From contig NZ_SJJZ01000001.1 in assembly GCF_004331345.1 (NCBI RefSeq), positions 186,001 through 250,000 of the forward strand: a stretch of 64,000 bases of DNA, read 5' to 3'. The stretch is from Kribbella soli (GTDB lineage: Bacteria; Actinomycetota; Actinomycetes; Propionibacteriales; Kribbellaceae). Positions within the stretch are counted from its first letter, which is position 1. Every line of letters starts with the position of its first letter. Positions 27,667-35,886 of this stretch are shown piece after piece. The position numbers and the translations under genes are program-made. The notes under the pieces are model-generated. The model was not told the DNA's origin and ran no database searches. It worked only from the letters and a program-made list of their open reading frames with translations.

Positions 27667-28643
27667 AGTTCCTCCTGCAGCGGCTGGCGTTCTACGTCTT
27701 CACCGCATGGGCCGCGCTGACCATCAACTTCTTCATCCCGCGGCTGATCCCGGGTGACCCGGTGACGTCGCTGATCAACAAGTTCCAGGGCCAGATGAGC
27801 ACCGACGCGATCAACTCGCTGTACGTGCTGTTCGGCCTGGACAAGAACGCGTCGATCGGGAGCCAGTACGTCGACTACTGGGGGCAGGTGTTCCACGGCG
27901 ACCTCGGGCTGTCTTTCACGTTCTTCCCGACCCCGGTCTCGGAGATCCTCCGGCAGAGCCTGCCGTGGACGATCGCACTGGTCGGCATCACCACGTTCGC
28001 CAGCTTCATGATCGGTACGTCGCTCGGCGTGCTGGCCGGCTGGCGGCGCGGCTCGATCATGGACGGACTGTTGCCGGTGACAACATTCCTGTCGTCGATC
28101 CCGTACTTCTGGCTCGGTCTGCTGGCGATCACGCTGCTCGCCGGACCGGACAGCTTCTTCCCGTCGTCCGGTGGGTACGAACCGGGGTTGGTCCCGTCGT
28201 GGAACGCCGAGTTCATCGGCAGCGCCGTACAGCACAGCCTGCTGCCGGCGATCACGATCCTGATCTCGTCGGTGAGCGGCTGGATCCTCACCATGCGGAA
28301 CATGATGGTGACGGTGGCCTCCGAGGACTACATCACCGTCGCGCACGCCAAGGGCTTGCCCGAGCGCCGTGTGATGGTCAGCTACGCGGCCCGGAACGCG
28401 CTGCTCCCGAACGTTTCCGGTTTCGCGCTGTCGCTCGGCTTCATCGTCGGCGGCACGCTGCTGGTGGAGATCGTGTTCTCCTACCCGGGCATCGGCTACA
28501 ACCTGTTCCAGGCCGTCGGCGCGAAGGACTACCCGCTGATGCAGGGCGTCTTCCTGGTGATCACGCTGTCGGTCCTGGTGGCCAATCTGCTCGCCGACGT
28601 CGCGTACCTGCTCCTCGACCCGCGTACCCGGAAGGAGGGCTGA
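27663..28643 (+). CDS. Opp/Dpp-class ABC permease (DppB-like)
   Basis: 326 residues. The N-terminus ([29 protein letters not shown]) is the DppB signature: helix 1 followed by the RLIPGDP loop. Six membrane helices in total; the cytosolic coupling loop is [22 protein letters not shown]. Start GTG 27663 overlaps the preceding stop. Together with the next gene it forms the membrane channel. Confidence 0.9.
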   Translation: MKFLLQRLAFYVFTAWAALTINFFIPRLIPGDPVTSLINKFQGQMSTDAINSLYVLFGLDKNASIGSQYVDYWGQVFHGDLGLSFTFFPTPVSEILRQSLPWTIALVGITTFASFMIGTSLGVLAGWRRGSIMDGLLPVTTFLSSIPYFWLGLLAITLLAGPDSFFPSSGGYEPGLVPSWNAEFIGSAVQHSLLPAITILISSVSGWILTMRNMMVTVASEDYITVAHAKGLPERRVMVSYAARNALLPNVSGFALSLGFIVGGTLLVEIVFSYPGIGYNLFQAVGAKDYPLMQGVFLVITLSVLVANLLADVAYLLLDPRTRKEG

Positions 28644-28644
28644 C

Positions 28645-29676
28645 GTGTCCGCACCCACCAGCACCATCACCGCGGTCACGCCGGAGGGCCCGGAAGTCGC
28701 GGCTGTTCCGGCCAAGCGCCGCCGGTTGCGGTTCGTCGCGAACCCGAAGGCCGCGACCGGTCTGGTCGTACTCGCGTTCTTCTGCCTGATCGCGATCATC
28801 GGCCCGTGGATCGCGCCGTTCGACCCGTCCGCCCGGAGCAGCGACCTGATCCAGGCTCCGTCCGGCAAGCACTGGTTCGGTACGACGCACCTCGGCCAGG
28901 ACATCTTCAGCCAGGTGCTCGTCGGCACCCGCGGCGTGATGTTCGTCGGTCTCCTGGCAGGCCTGGTCGCGACCACGTTGTCGATCCTGATCGGCGTCAG
29001 CGCGGGCTTCCTCGGCGGCGCCGCGGACGACAGCCTGTCCGCGTTGTCCAACGTTTTCCTGGTGATTCCGGCGCTCCCGCTGATCATCATCGTCGCCTCG
29101 ACGATCCCGTCGGCCGGTGACCTGATGGTTGCCTTGGTCATCGGTTTGACGTCGTGGGCGTGGGGCGCTCGGGTACTGCGGGCGCAAACGTTGTCCTTGC
29201 GCCGGCGGGACTACGTCGAGGCCGCGCGGGCGACCGGTGAGAGCACTTGGCGGATCATCACGTTCGAGATCATGCCGAACCTGACCGCGATCATCGCGTC
29301 CGGATTCGTCGGCACGGTGATCTTCGCGGTGATGTCCGAGATCACTCTGGCCTTCATCGGAATCTCGACGATCTCCGAATGGAACTGGGGCACGATCCTG
29401 TTCTGGGCGCAGAGCCAGCAGGCGCTCGCGCAGGGCGCGTGGTGGTGGTTCGTCCCGGCCGGGCTCGCGATCGCGGTCCTCGGTACGGCGCTGTCGCTGA
29501 TCAACTTCGGCATCGACGAGTTCGTCAGCCCGCGGTTGCGGTCGAGCGGTCACACCCGGGTAAAGACGAAAGACGGGCACTCGGTGCGGATGCGGGTCGG
29601 GTTCACGCCCGTCCTGTCGTCGAAGGCCGCGCCGGTGACTCCCGTCGTACCCCGTCGTGAGGAGGAGGTCGCGTGA
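28645..29676 (+). CDS. Opp/Dpp-class ABC permease (DppC-like)
   Basis: 343 residues. The DppC layout: an N-terminal cytosolic stretch, helix 1 (TGLVVLAFFCLIAIIGPWIAPF), the GTTHLGQDIFSQVLVGTRG motif following an outer loop, and the EAA-like loop RRRDYVEAARATGESTWRIITFEIMPN. There are five or six helices and a longer than usual C-terminal cytosolic tail (about 45 residues). It begins with GTG 28645, one base after the previous stop. Confidence 0.9.
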   Translation: MSAPTSTITAVTPEGPEVAAVPAKRRRLRFVANPKAATGLVVLAFFCLIAIIGPWIAPFDPSARSSDLIQAPSGKHWFGTTHLGQDIFSQVLVGTRGVMFVGLLAGLVATTLSILIGVSAGFLGGAADDSLSALSNVFLVIPALPLIIIVASTIPSAGDLMVALVIGLTSWAWGARVLRAQTLSLRRRDYVEAARATGESTWRIITFEIMPNLTAIIASGFVGTVIFAVMSEITLAFIGISTISEWNWGTILFWAQSQQALAQGAWWWFVPAGLAIAVLGTALSLINFGIDEFVSPRLRSSGHTRVKTKDGHSVRMRVGFTPVLSSKAAPVTPVVPRREEEVA

Positions 29677-30671
29677 AGACGCCGGTGCTGGAGATCAAGA
29701 ACTTTCACGTCGACTACGGGCTCGGGGACGAAGCGGTGCAGGCGGTGCGGGACGTCACGCTGACACTGCACCGCGGCGAGGTACTCGGGCTGGCCGGCGA
29801 GAGCGGCAGCGGGAAGTCGACGCTGGCGTACGGCGTGACACGGCTGCTGCCGCCGCCCGGCGTGATCAGCGGCGGGTCGGTCGTCTACCACCCGCCGAGC
29901 GGCGATCCGTACGACGTGATGGCGCTGACCGACACGGAACTGCGGAAGTTCCGCTGGGCCGAGACGTCGATCGTGTTCCAGGGCGCGATGAACTCGCTGA
30001 ACCCGGTGCACAAGGTCTCGACCCAGATGCTCGACGTGATCAAGGCGCACGAGCCGCAACTGACGCCGCAGGCCCGGATCGCCCGGGCTCAGGAAATGCT
30101 GAAACTCGTCGGGATTTCCGCGGACCGGATGGACGCGTACCCGCATCAGCTGTCCGGCGGGATGCGGCAGCGGGTGATGATCGGGATGGCGCTCGTCCTC
30201 GAGCCGCAGGTCGTGATCATGGACGAGCCGACGACCGCGCTGGACGTCGTGATGCAGCGGCAGATCCTCGCGCAACTGGTCGAGCTGCGCGAGCGGCTCG
30301 GGTTCTCGGTGCTGTTCATCACGCACGACCTGTCGTTGCTGGTCGAGTTCTCCGACCGGATCGCCATCATGTACGGCGGCCGCATCGTCGAGGAAGCCCG
30401 CTCTGCGGATCTGTACAAGGACTCCCTGCATCCTTACAGCGAAGGTCTGCTCAAGTCCTTCCCCGCCTTGCGTGGCGCCCGCCGGGAGCTCGCCGGAATC
30501 CCAGGCTCCCCGCCGGACCTCCGCGGAATGCCTTCTGGGTGTTCATTTCATCCGCGCTGTCCGCAGGCGTTCGACCGTTGCTCCGCCGAGATTCCTGTCC
30601 TGGGCATTCCCTCGGCCCGCAACGATCCCAACCGTTCCGTCGCGTGCTGGCTTCCGGGCCGCACTGCTTAG
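29673..30671 (+). CDS. Opp/Dpp-class ABC ATPase (DppD-like)
   Basis: 332 residues. Walker [11 protein letters not shown]-loop IVFQGAMNSLNPV, signature LSGGMRQRVMIG, Walker B VVIMDEPTTALD, H-loop FITHD, with the family C-terminal extension CSFHPRCPQAF. GTG start overlaps the DppC-like stop. The gene order, binding protein - F - B - C - D - glycosidase, departs from the common A-B-C-D-F order, with the two ATPase genes flanking the permeases. Confidence 0.92.
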   Translation: MKTPVLEIKNFHVDYGLGDEAVQAVRDVTLTLHRGEVLGLAGESGSGKSTLAYGVTRLLPPPGVISGGSVVYHPPSGDPYDVMALTDTELRKFRWAETSIVFQGAMNSLNPVHKVSTQMLDVIKAHEPQLTPQARIARAQEMLKLVGISADRMDAYPHQLSGGMRQRVMIGMALVLEPQVVIMDEPTTALDVVMQRQILAQLVELRERLGFSVLFITHDLSLLVEFSDRIAIMYGGRIVEEARSADLYKDSLHPYSEGLLKSFPALRGARRELAGIPGSPPDLRGMPSGCSFHPRCPQAFDRCSAEIPVLGIPSARNDPNRSVACWLPGRTA

Positions 30672-30682
30672 AAGGGCGACCT

Positions 30683-30766
30683 ATGAACGAGCGAAGCGAG
30701 TTCATCATCAAGCACAGAGCATCTCGTGTCTCATCCGCGCCCGGAGCGAAGCGAGGACGTGGATGA
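30683..30766 (+). CDS. Possible 27-residue leader peptide coupled to the GH1 gene
   Basis: A short frame starts at ATG 30683 with AGAAGGG 6 nt upstream and ends in TGA overlapping the GH1 ATG (ATGA). The predicted peptide begins MNERSEFIIKHRA and is basic at its C-terminus. The segment contains GAGCGAAGCGAG twice (30687-30698 and 30743-30754). It may be a translational-coupling leader or just repeat-derived sequence read in frame. Confidence 0.35.
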   Translation: MNERSEFIIKHRASRVSSAPGAKRGRG

Positions 30767-32160
30767 GCACAACATCTGTCTCGGGGGCGGCCGAACTGGT
30801 CGCGGGGCTTCCGTCCGGATTCCGCTGGGGAGTCGCGACGTCGGCCTACCAGATCGAGGGCGCGATCGCGGAGGACGGCCGGACGCCGTCGATCTGGGAC
30901 ACGTACTGCCGGGTGCCGGGTGCGATCGACAACGGCGACGTGGGTGACATCGCCTGCGACCACTACCACCGGATGCCGCAAGACGTTGCCCTGATCAAGG
31001 ACCTCGGCCTGGACACGTACCGGTTCTCGGTGGCGTGGCCGCGGGTCCAGCCGCGCGGCAAGGGCCCGGTGAACCCAGCCGGGATCGGGTTCTACGACCG
31101 GCTCGTCGACGAGTTGCTTGCCCAGGGCGTCGATCCCTGGGTGACGCTGTACCACTGGGACCTGCCTCAGGAGCTCGAGGACGCGGGCGGCTGGCCCGTG
31201 CGCGACACGGCGTACCGGTTCGCGGAGTACGCGATGCTGGTGTTCGACGCGTTGAAGGACCGGGTCAACACCTGGACGACGCTCAACGAGCCGTGGTGCT
31301 CGGCGATGCTCGGCTACGCGTACGGCGCGCATGCTCCGGGACGGCGCGAGTACCCGGCAGCGTTGGCCGCCGTACATCATCTGCTGCTCGGGCACGGTCT
31401 GGCGACCCGGGCGATGCGCGAGGCGTCACCGCGCAAGCTCGATATCGGCATCACGCTGAACGTCGCGACGTCGTACCCCGCTTCCGATGCGGAGCCGGAC
31501 GTCGACGCGGCGCGGCGCGCGGACGGGATGGGGCGGCGGATCTACCTCGACCCGCTGGTGCACGGGCACTACCCGGCCGACGTGGTCGCGGACCTCGCGC
31601 GGGAAGGGGTCGAGCTGCCGATCGAGGACGGCGACCTGGAGATCATCGCGGCCCCGATCGATGTCCTCGGGGTGAACTACTACTTCAGCCAGAAGTTCAC
31701 CGGGTACGCCGAGGACGGCAGCACCGAAGACGCTCAGGGCCTTCCAGTAAGTCGCGACGTACCGCTGGGCAAGCCACGCACCGCAATGGACTGGGAGATC
31801 GTCCCCGAGGGATTCACCGACCTCCTGCTCAGCATCGCCCGCGACTACCCCGGCCTCCCGATGGTCATCACCGAGAACGGCTCCGCCTTCGAGGACGTGC
31901 CCGACGAGAACGGCTACGTCGACGACACCGACCGCACGGCGTACTTCACGTCTCACCTCGGCGCGGTAGCCGACGCCATAGCCCAAGGCGCCGACATCCG
32001 CGGCTACCTGGCCTGGTCCCTGCTGGACAACTTCGAATGGGCCTACGGCTACGTCAAACGCTTCGGCATCATCCGAGTCGACTACGAAACCCAGAAGCGA
32101 ACCCCCAAAGCCAGCGCCTACTACCTCAAGGAGCTCGCCGAGCGGCACCGGAGCGAGTAG
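30763..32160 (+). CDS. GH1 beta-glucosidase, cytoplasmic
   Basis: 465 residues, no signal peptide. GH1 motifs are complete: N-terminal FRWGVATSAYQIEGA, acid/base E176 in TLNEPWC, nucleophile E371 in ITENG, and YLAWSLLDNFEW near the C-terminus. It would hydrolyse imported beta-glucosides (cellobiose, laminaribiose or short beta-1,3-oligosaccharides) to glucose. It is last in the importer operon. ATG 30763 overlaps the stop of the short upstream frame. Confidence 0.94.
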   Translation: MSTTSVSGAAELVAGLPSGFRWGVATSAYQIEGAIAEDGRTPSIWDTYCRVPGAIDNGDVGDIACDHYHRMPQDVALIKDLGLDTYRFSVAWPRVQPRGKGPVNPAGIGFYDRLVDELLAQGVDPWVTLYHWDLPQELEDAGGWPVRDTAYRFAEYAMLVFDALKDRVNTWTTLNEPWCSAMLGYAYGAHAPGRREYPAALAAVHHLLLGHGLATRAMREASPRKLDIGITLNVATSYPASDAEPDVDAARRADGMGRRIYLDPLVHGHYPADVVADLAREGVELPIEDGDLEIIAAPIDVLGVNYYFSQKFTGYAEDGSTEDAQGLPVSRDVPLGKPRTAMDWEIVPEGFTDLLLSIARDYPGLPMVITENGSAFEDVPDENGYVDDTDRTAYFTSHLGAVADAIAQGADIRGYLAWSLLDNFEWAYGYVKRFGIIRVDYETQKRTPKASAYYLKELAERHRSE

Positions 32161-32177
32161 GCCTTAGCTGGCGAATG

Positions 32178-32217
32178 TGGAGAACTCGTGGAGATTGTGG
32201 TCTCCACGGGCTCTCCA
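32178..32217 (+). terminator. Hairpin terminator after the GH1 operon
   Basis: Two nested perfect stems: CGTGGAGA (32187-32194) with TCTCCACG (32201-32208), and outer TGGAGA (32178-32183) with TCTCCA (32212-32217), separated by symmetric 3-base internal loops. It begins 17 bases after the stop of the GH1 gene and fits an intrinsic terminator without T-tract. Confidence 0.65.
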
Positions 32218-32276
32218 AGTTTCGGGGCTCCGGGCGGCGGAGAGTCGACCCCATCACTTGAGGATGGGGGCGGACG

Positions 32277-33413
32277 ATGTACGACGTGGTGGTGGTCGGG
32301 GCCCGGTGCGCGGGGGCTGCGACCGCGAGATTGCTGGCCGGGACCGGCCGCGACGTGGTGATCGTCGACAAGGCGCGGCTGCCGAGCGACACGGTGTCGA
32401 CCCACGGGCTGCTGCGCGGCGGCGTGGTCCAGCTGTCCCGCTGGGGCCTGCTCGATCGCGTCTTCGCGACCGGCGCACCCGCGATCACGCAGGTGCTTTT
32501 CGACATCGAGGGGGACTCGAAGGTACGGCGGATCAAGCAGCGGGCCGGTGTGGACAGCCTGGTCGCACCACGCCGGTACGTGCTGGACGAACTACTCGCG
32601 GACGCCGCCGTGGAGTCGGGCGCGGAACTCCGGACCGGGGTGACCGTGACCGGACTGCTGCGCTCGGACGACGGCCGGGTCGCCGGCGTCGCCGGCCATG
32701 ACGCGAACGGCGGCCGAGTCGAACTGCCCGCCCGCCTCGTGATCGGCGCGGACGGCCGCGGGTCACGGATGGCCGACCTCGTCGGCGCCGAGAAGCTCGA
32801 GCAGTTCACCTCGCCGTGCGCCGTCTTCTACACCTATGTATCCGGTCTCGCACCGGATACCTACGCGTTCCACATCGGGAAGGACACGTTCGCCGGTGTC
32901 TTCCCGACCAATGACGCCGCCTGCGTCTGGCTGATCCGGCCCACCCCGCTGCTCGAACCGGTCCGTACGGCCGGCTCCCACCGGTCGAAGGCCTTCGTCG
33001 AACAACTCGACCTGCTCGTTCCCGACCTCGGCGAACGAGTGCGCGCGGGCCGCATCACCGAGCGACTCCGCGGTACGGCGAACCTGCCGAACTACCGCCG
33101 TCGATCCCACGGTCCGGGGTGGGCGCTGGTCGGAGACGCCGGTTACCACCGGGACCCGATCACCGGGCACGGCATCACCGACGCTTTCCGGGACGCCGAA
33201 CTGCTGGCGACCGCTGTCGACCAGGACGATCTGCCGTCGTACCAGGGGATCCGGGACGTGATGGCTCGCGAGGTCTTCGACCTGACCCGCGCACTGACCG
33301 CCTTCCCGGCACCGGAGCGCTTCGTCGAGCTGCAACTGCAGCTCAGTGACGCGCTCGAACGCGAGGCCGACACGCTCGCCTCGTTTCCAGAACTCACCGC
33401 ACTTGCCGCTTGA
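32277..33413 (+). CDS. FAD-dependent oxidoreductase, geranylgeranyl-reductase/PHBH-like
   Basis: 378 residues. FAD-binding GARCAGAATARLLA at the N-terminus (GxGxxG-type with a Cys, typical of the geranylgeranyl reductase-related family), the VIGADGRGSRMADLVGA motif near residue 160 and the second FAD motif ALVGDAGYHRDPITGHGITDAFRDAE near 285. Members hydroxylate or reduce lipophilic or aromatic compounds. It is followed 13 bases later by the OsmC-like gene, so they are probably cotranscribed; a joint role in redox protection is only a guess. Confidence 0.85.
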   Translation: MYDVVVVGARCAGAATARLLAGTGRDVVIVDKARLPSDTVSTHGLLRGGVVQLSRWGLLDRVFATGAPAITQVLFDIEGDSKVRRIKQRAGVDSLVAPRRYVLDELLADAAVESGAELRTGVTVTGLLRSDDGRVAGVAGHDANGGRVELPARLVIGADGRGSRMADLVGAEKLEQFTSPCAVFYTYVSGLAPDTYAFHIGKDTFAGVFPTNDAACVWLIRPTPLLEPVRTAGSHRSKAFVEQLDLLVPDLGERVRAGRITERLRGTANLPNYRRRSHGPGWALVGDAGYHRDPITGHGITDAFRDAELLATAVDQDDLPSYQGIRDVMAREVFDLTRALTAFPAPERFVELQLQLSDALEREADTLASFPELTALAA

Positions 33414-33426
33414 AGGGACCAGCACC

Positions 33427-33996
33427 ATGACCGCAACCACGACCGACAAGAGCCGCAACGGAGTCGACGTCGCCACCTTGTTCGCAACGCTCGACGCCGT
33501 CAAGGCCCAGCCGGAGATCGCCCGCTTCCAGTTCCGCGCCACCAACCGGTGGATCAGCGGCACCCACAACCGCGGCACGATCAACGGGTACTACGGAGCA
33601 GGCCAGGAGAACACGCGCTCCGCCGACTTCACCTTCGACGCCGATCACCCGCCGGTACTGGTCGGCGGCGACAACGGCCCGACCCCGGCCGAGCACCTGC
33701 TGCACGCCCTCGCGGCGTGCCTGACCGCGGGTCTGGCCAACATCGCGGCGGCGCGGGGCATCGACCTCGAGGAGGTCACGTCGACGGTCGAAGGCGACAT
33801 CAACCTGCTCGGCATCCTCGGGCTCGACCCCGAGGTCCGCAACGGGTACGAGGCGATCCGCGTCGTGTTCCACGTGAAGGGCGACGCCGAGGCGGAGAAG
33901 CTCCGCGCCCTCGTCGAGCAGTCCCGCAGCCGCTCGGCGGTGTACGACGTGATCACCCACGGCGTACCGGTATCGATCGACGTCGCGACAGCCTGA
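33427..33996 (+). CDS. OsmC family peroxiredoxin-like protein
   Basis: 189 residues. An OsmC domain spanning about 35-188, with the motif PAEHLLHALAACLTAGLANIAAARG containing one of the two conserved Cys (in AACLT). The second, N-terminal redox Cys of Ohr/OsmC is not evident, so peroxidase activity is doubtful; related one-Cys proteins such as YhfA act differently. A GGGACC ribosome-binding-like stretch precedes ATG 33427. Ends at a strong bidirectional hairpin. Confidence 0.8.
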   Translation: MTATTTDKSRNGVDVATLFATLDAVKAQPEIARFQFRATNRWISGTHNRGTINGYYGAGQENTRSADFTFDADHPPVLVGGDNGPTPAEHLLHALAACLTAGLANIAAARGIDLEEVTSTVEGDINLLGILGLDPEVRNGYEAIRVVFHVKGDAEAEKLRALVEQSRSRSAVYDVITHGVPVSIDVATA

Positions 33997-34003
33997 GGGG
34001 TCG

Positions 34004-34042
34004 CGCAAAGAGGTGGCGCGCAGCAGGCGTCACCTCTTTGCG
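34004..34042. terminator. Bidirectional hairpin terminator
   Basis: CGCAAAGAGGTG (34004-34015) pairs perfectly with CACCTCTTTGCG (34031-34042); four more pairs extend the stem to about 16 bp with a 7-base loop. It lies exactly between the convergent stops at 33996 and 34053 and so serves both genes. Confidence 0.8.
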
Positions 34043-34052
34043 GACCTCTAAC

Positions 34053-35585
34053 TCACCGCGGCGCGCAGAAGACGCCGTCGGCGACCGGCTCCGTCGCGAT
34101 GCCCGAGCCGGCCAGCAGGTCACGTACCCCCGAGGTCAACCACACCGACCCCGGGGGTGCGTCGTCGGCGAGCCCGATCGCGACCTGTACGCCGTACGCG
34201 TCGAGCTCGCGTTCGTCCTTGGGTACTTCGGCGATCGCGACACCGAGCCGGTCGCCGTCCCGCAACTGGGCAAGCCCCGCGCGCACCGCGGTGGCCGGAC
34301 CGTCGAACAACACCACCGGCCGGCCGGCCGGGCCGACGCGGCGACGGCCACCTGCCGCGGACAAGCCGGCCACCATGTCGTCCGACCGGGTGCCGGCCGG
34401 TACTACGACCGCGGCGAGCGCCAGCGGGCGCGCAACCGGATCGGGAAGATCGCGCAGAAACCCCTCGATCGCGTCGAGGATCTGATCCGGGTTCCCGGAG
34501 ACGAAGTGGTCGTTGCCTTCCAGCTGCTCGAACCGCGCACCGGGGATGCGATCCGCGAGGTACCGCGAACCGCCGATGTCGACCAGTGCGTCACCGGACC
34601 GATGCAGTACCAGCGTCGGAACCCGTACGGCGGGCAACGCGTCGCGGACGTCCACGAGCGAGTTCATGTCCATCAGCGCCCGGACGGTCGACGGTGTCGC
34701 AGACGCTCGCATCCGCTGCGCCCACCAGCGCCGCATCGGCTCGTCGGCCGACGGACAGCGCAGCACCATGTCGGCTTCCCAGTCCCACTTGTTCACGAGG
34801 AGCTGGGTGTACGCCTCCCGCTCCTCCTGGGGCTGCGCCCACGGATAGTCCTCGGACCACACCCGCTTGGCGTAGGTGCCGTACAGGACCAGCCCGGCCA
34901 CCCGCTCCGGGTGCGCAGCCGCGCCCAGGATCGACATCGGGCCGCCCTCGGAGTACCCGACCAGCACGGCCCGGCGCGAGCCGACCGCGTCCATCACCGC
35001 GAGGACGTCGTGCATCCGCGTCTCGACGTCGGGGATGCCGGACGGCCGGTCCGACATCCCGGTGCCGCGCTTGTCGAACCGGATCAGCCGCCCGAAGGAC
35101 CCGAGCCGGTGCAGGAAGTGCGCGTGCCGGGGATCCGCCCAGTCGAGCTCGAGGTGCGAAATGAAACCCGACACCAGCACGATGTCGAGATCGCCGCCGC
35201 CGGTCACCTGGTAAGCGATGTGGAGCCCATCGCTGACCGTGTACCTGATCGGCTCGGCCGGCCGCAGCCCGGACTGCGTCTCGACCGGCGCGACGAACCG
35301 GTAGCCGCGGCCGTGCAGCGTGCGGATCATCCGCTGGCTGTGACCGTCGTCCCCGAGCGCCCGCCGTACCTGCTTGATCCGGCTGGTGACGGCCGTCTCG
35401 CTGACGAAGCGACCACCCCAGACGCTGTCCATCAGTTCCTCTTTCGGAACCACCCGATCACGGTGCGAGACGAGATACGCCAATACGTCGAACGCCTGCG
35501 GCTCCAGCGGCACAGGGGCCCCACCCCGCCGTACCTCGAACAACGCCGGGTCGAACTCCAGGTCCCCACCAAACCCAAGCACCAC
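34053..35585 (-). CDS. Winged-helix / alpha-beta hydrolase fusion with cyclase-like tail
   Basis: About 510 residues in three parts. Residues 5-100: an OmpR/CadC-type winged helix (EPQAFDVLAYLVSHRDRVVPKEELMDSVW, then RTLHGRGYRFVAPV) without a receiver domain. Residues about 112-385: alpha/beta hydrolase with nucleophile Ser in VGYSEGGPM (near 212) and His in GNDHF. C-terminal 100 residues: resembles the end of a class III nucleotide cyclase (VQVAIGLADDAPPGSVWLTSGVRDLLAGSG) but lacks metal and base-binding residues. Start is uncertain: GTG 35585 behind a CATAGT -10-like box, or TTG 35606. Confidence 0.8.
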   Translation of the reverse strand: MVLGFGGDLEFDPALFEVRRGGAPVPLEPQAFDVLAYLVSHRDRVVPKEELMDSVWGGRFVSETAVTSRIKQVRRALGDDGHSQRMIRTLHGRGYRFVAPVETQSGLRPAEPIRYTVSDGLHIAYQVTGGGDLDIVLVSGFISHLELDWADPRHAHFLHRLGSFGRLIRFDKRGTGMSDRPSGIPDVETRMHDVLAVMDAVGSRRAVLVGYSEGGPMSILGAAAHPERVAGLVLYGTYAKRVWSEDYPWAQPQEEREAYTQLLVNKWDWEADMVLRCPSADEPMRRWWAQRMRASATPSTVRALMDMNSLVDVRDALPAVRVPTLVLHRSGDALVDIGGSRYLADRIPGARFEQLEGNDHFVSGNPDQILDAIEGFLRDLPDPVARPLALAAVVVPAGTRSDDMVAGLSAAGGRRRVGPAGRPVVLFDGPATAVRAGLAQLRDGDRLGVAIAEVPKDERELDAYGVQVAIGLADDAPPGSVWLTSGVRDLLAGSGIATEPVADGVFCAPR

Positions 35586-35606
35586 ACTCCGACTATGCCG
35601 AACCAA

Positions 35607-35831
35607 CTACCCGAAGTCAGCAAGTCGCAGTTCAACTCCGAGGTCCTCGGTGCGTTGGCGGGTGTCTTCGGACAGCTCGCTGTCGGTGATGATGACGTCG
35701 AGCTCCTCCAGCGGCGCGACCTGGAATTTCGAGGCGGTGCCGTACTTCGTGCTGTCTGCCAGGAGGACCGTGGTGGCGGCGGATGACATCGCGGCGCGTT
35801 TTAGGTCGACCTCGTCGAGGGTGGGGGCGCT
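35607..35831 (-). pseudogene. C-terminal remnant of a DeoR/GlpR family regulator
   Basis: About 75 codons remain, from PTLDEVDLKRAAMSSAATTV through LLADSTKYG to LDVIITDSEL and the stop at 35607. This is the last part of the DeoRC sugar-phosphate sensor domain (VLLADSTKYG matches the family ADSSKFG motif). The frame is blocked by TAG at 35844-35846, and no HTH or N-terminal part exists upstream, where the promoter of the divergent GH20 gene now lies. An in-frame ATG inside could give 60 residues, but no function is likely. Confidence 0.75.
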
Positions 35832-35886
35832 GTGACATCGGTGCTAGTGGTACCCCGGACGCGTTGTATTGCCGCAGACTCGTCCC

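Noticed and set aside
35607-35789. 60-residue protein as a functional small gene
   Set aside because: Its sequence is just the end of a DeoR sensor domain and homology continues upstream of its ATG, so it is treated as a remnant.
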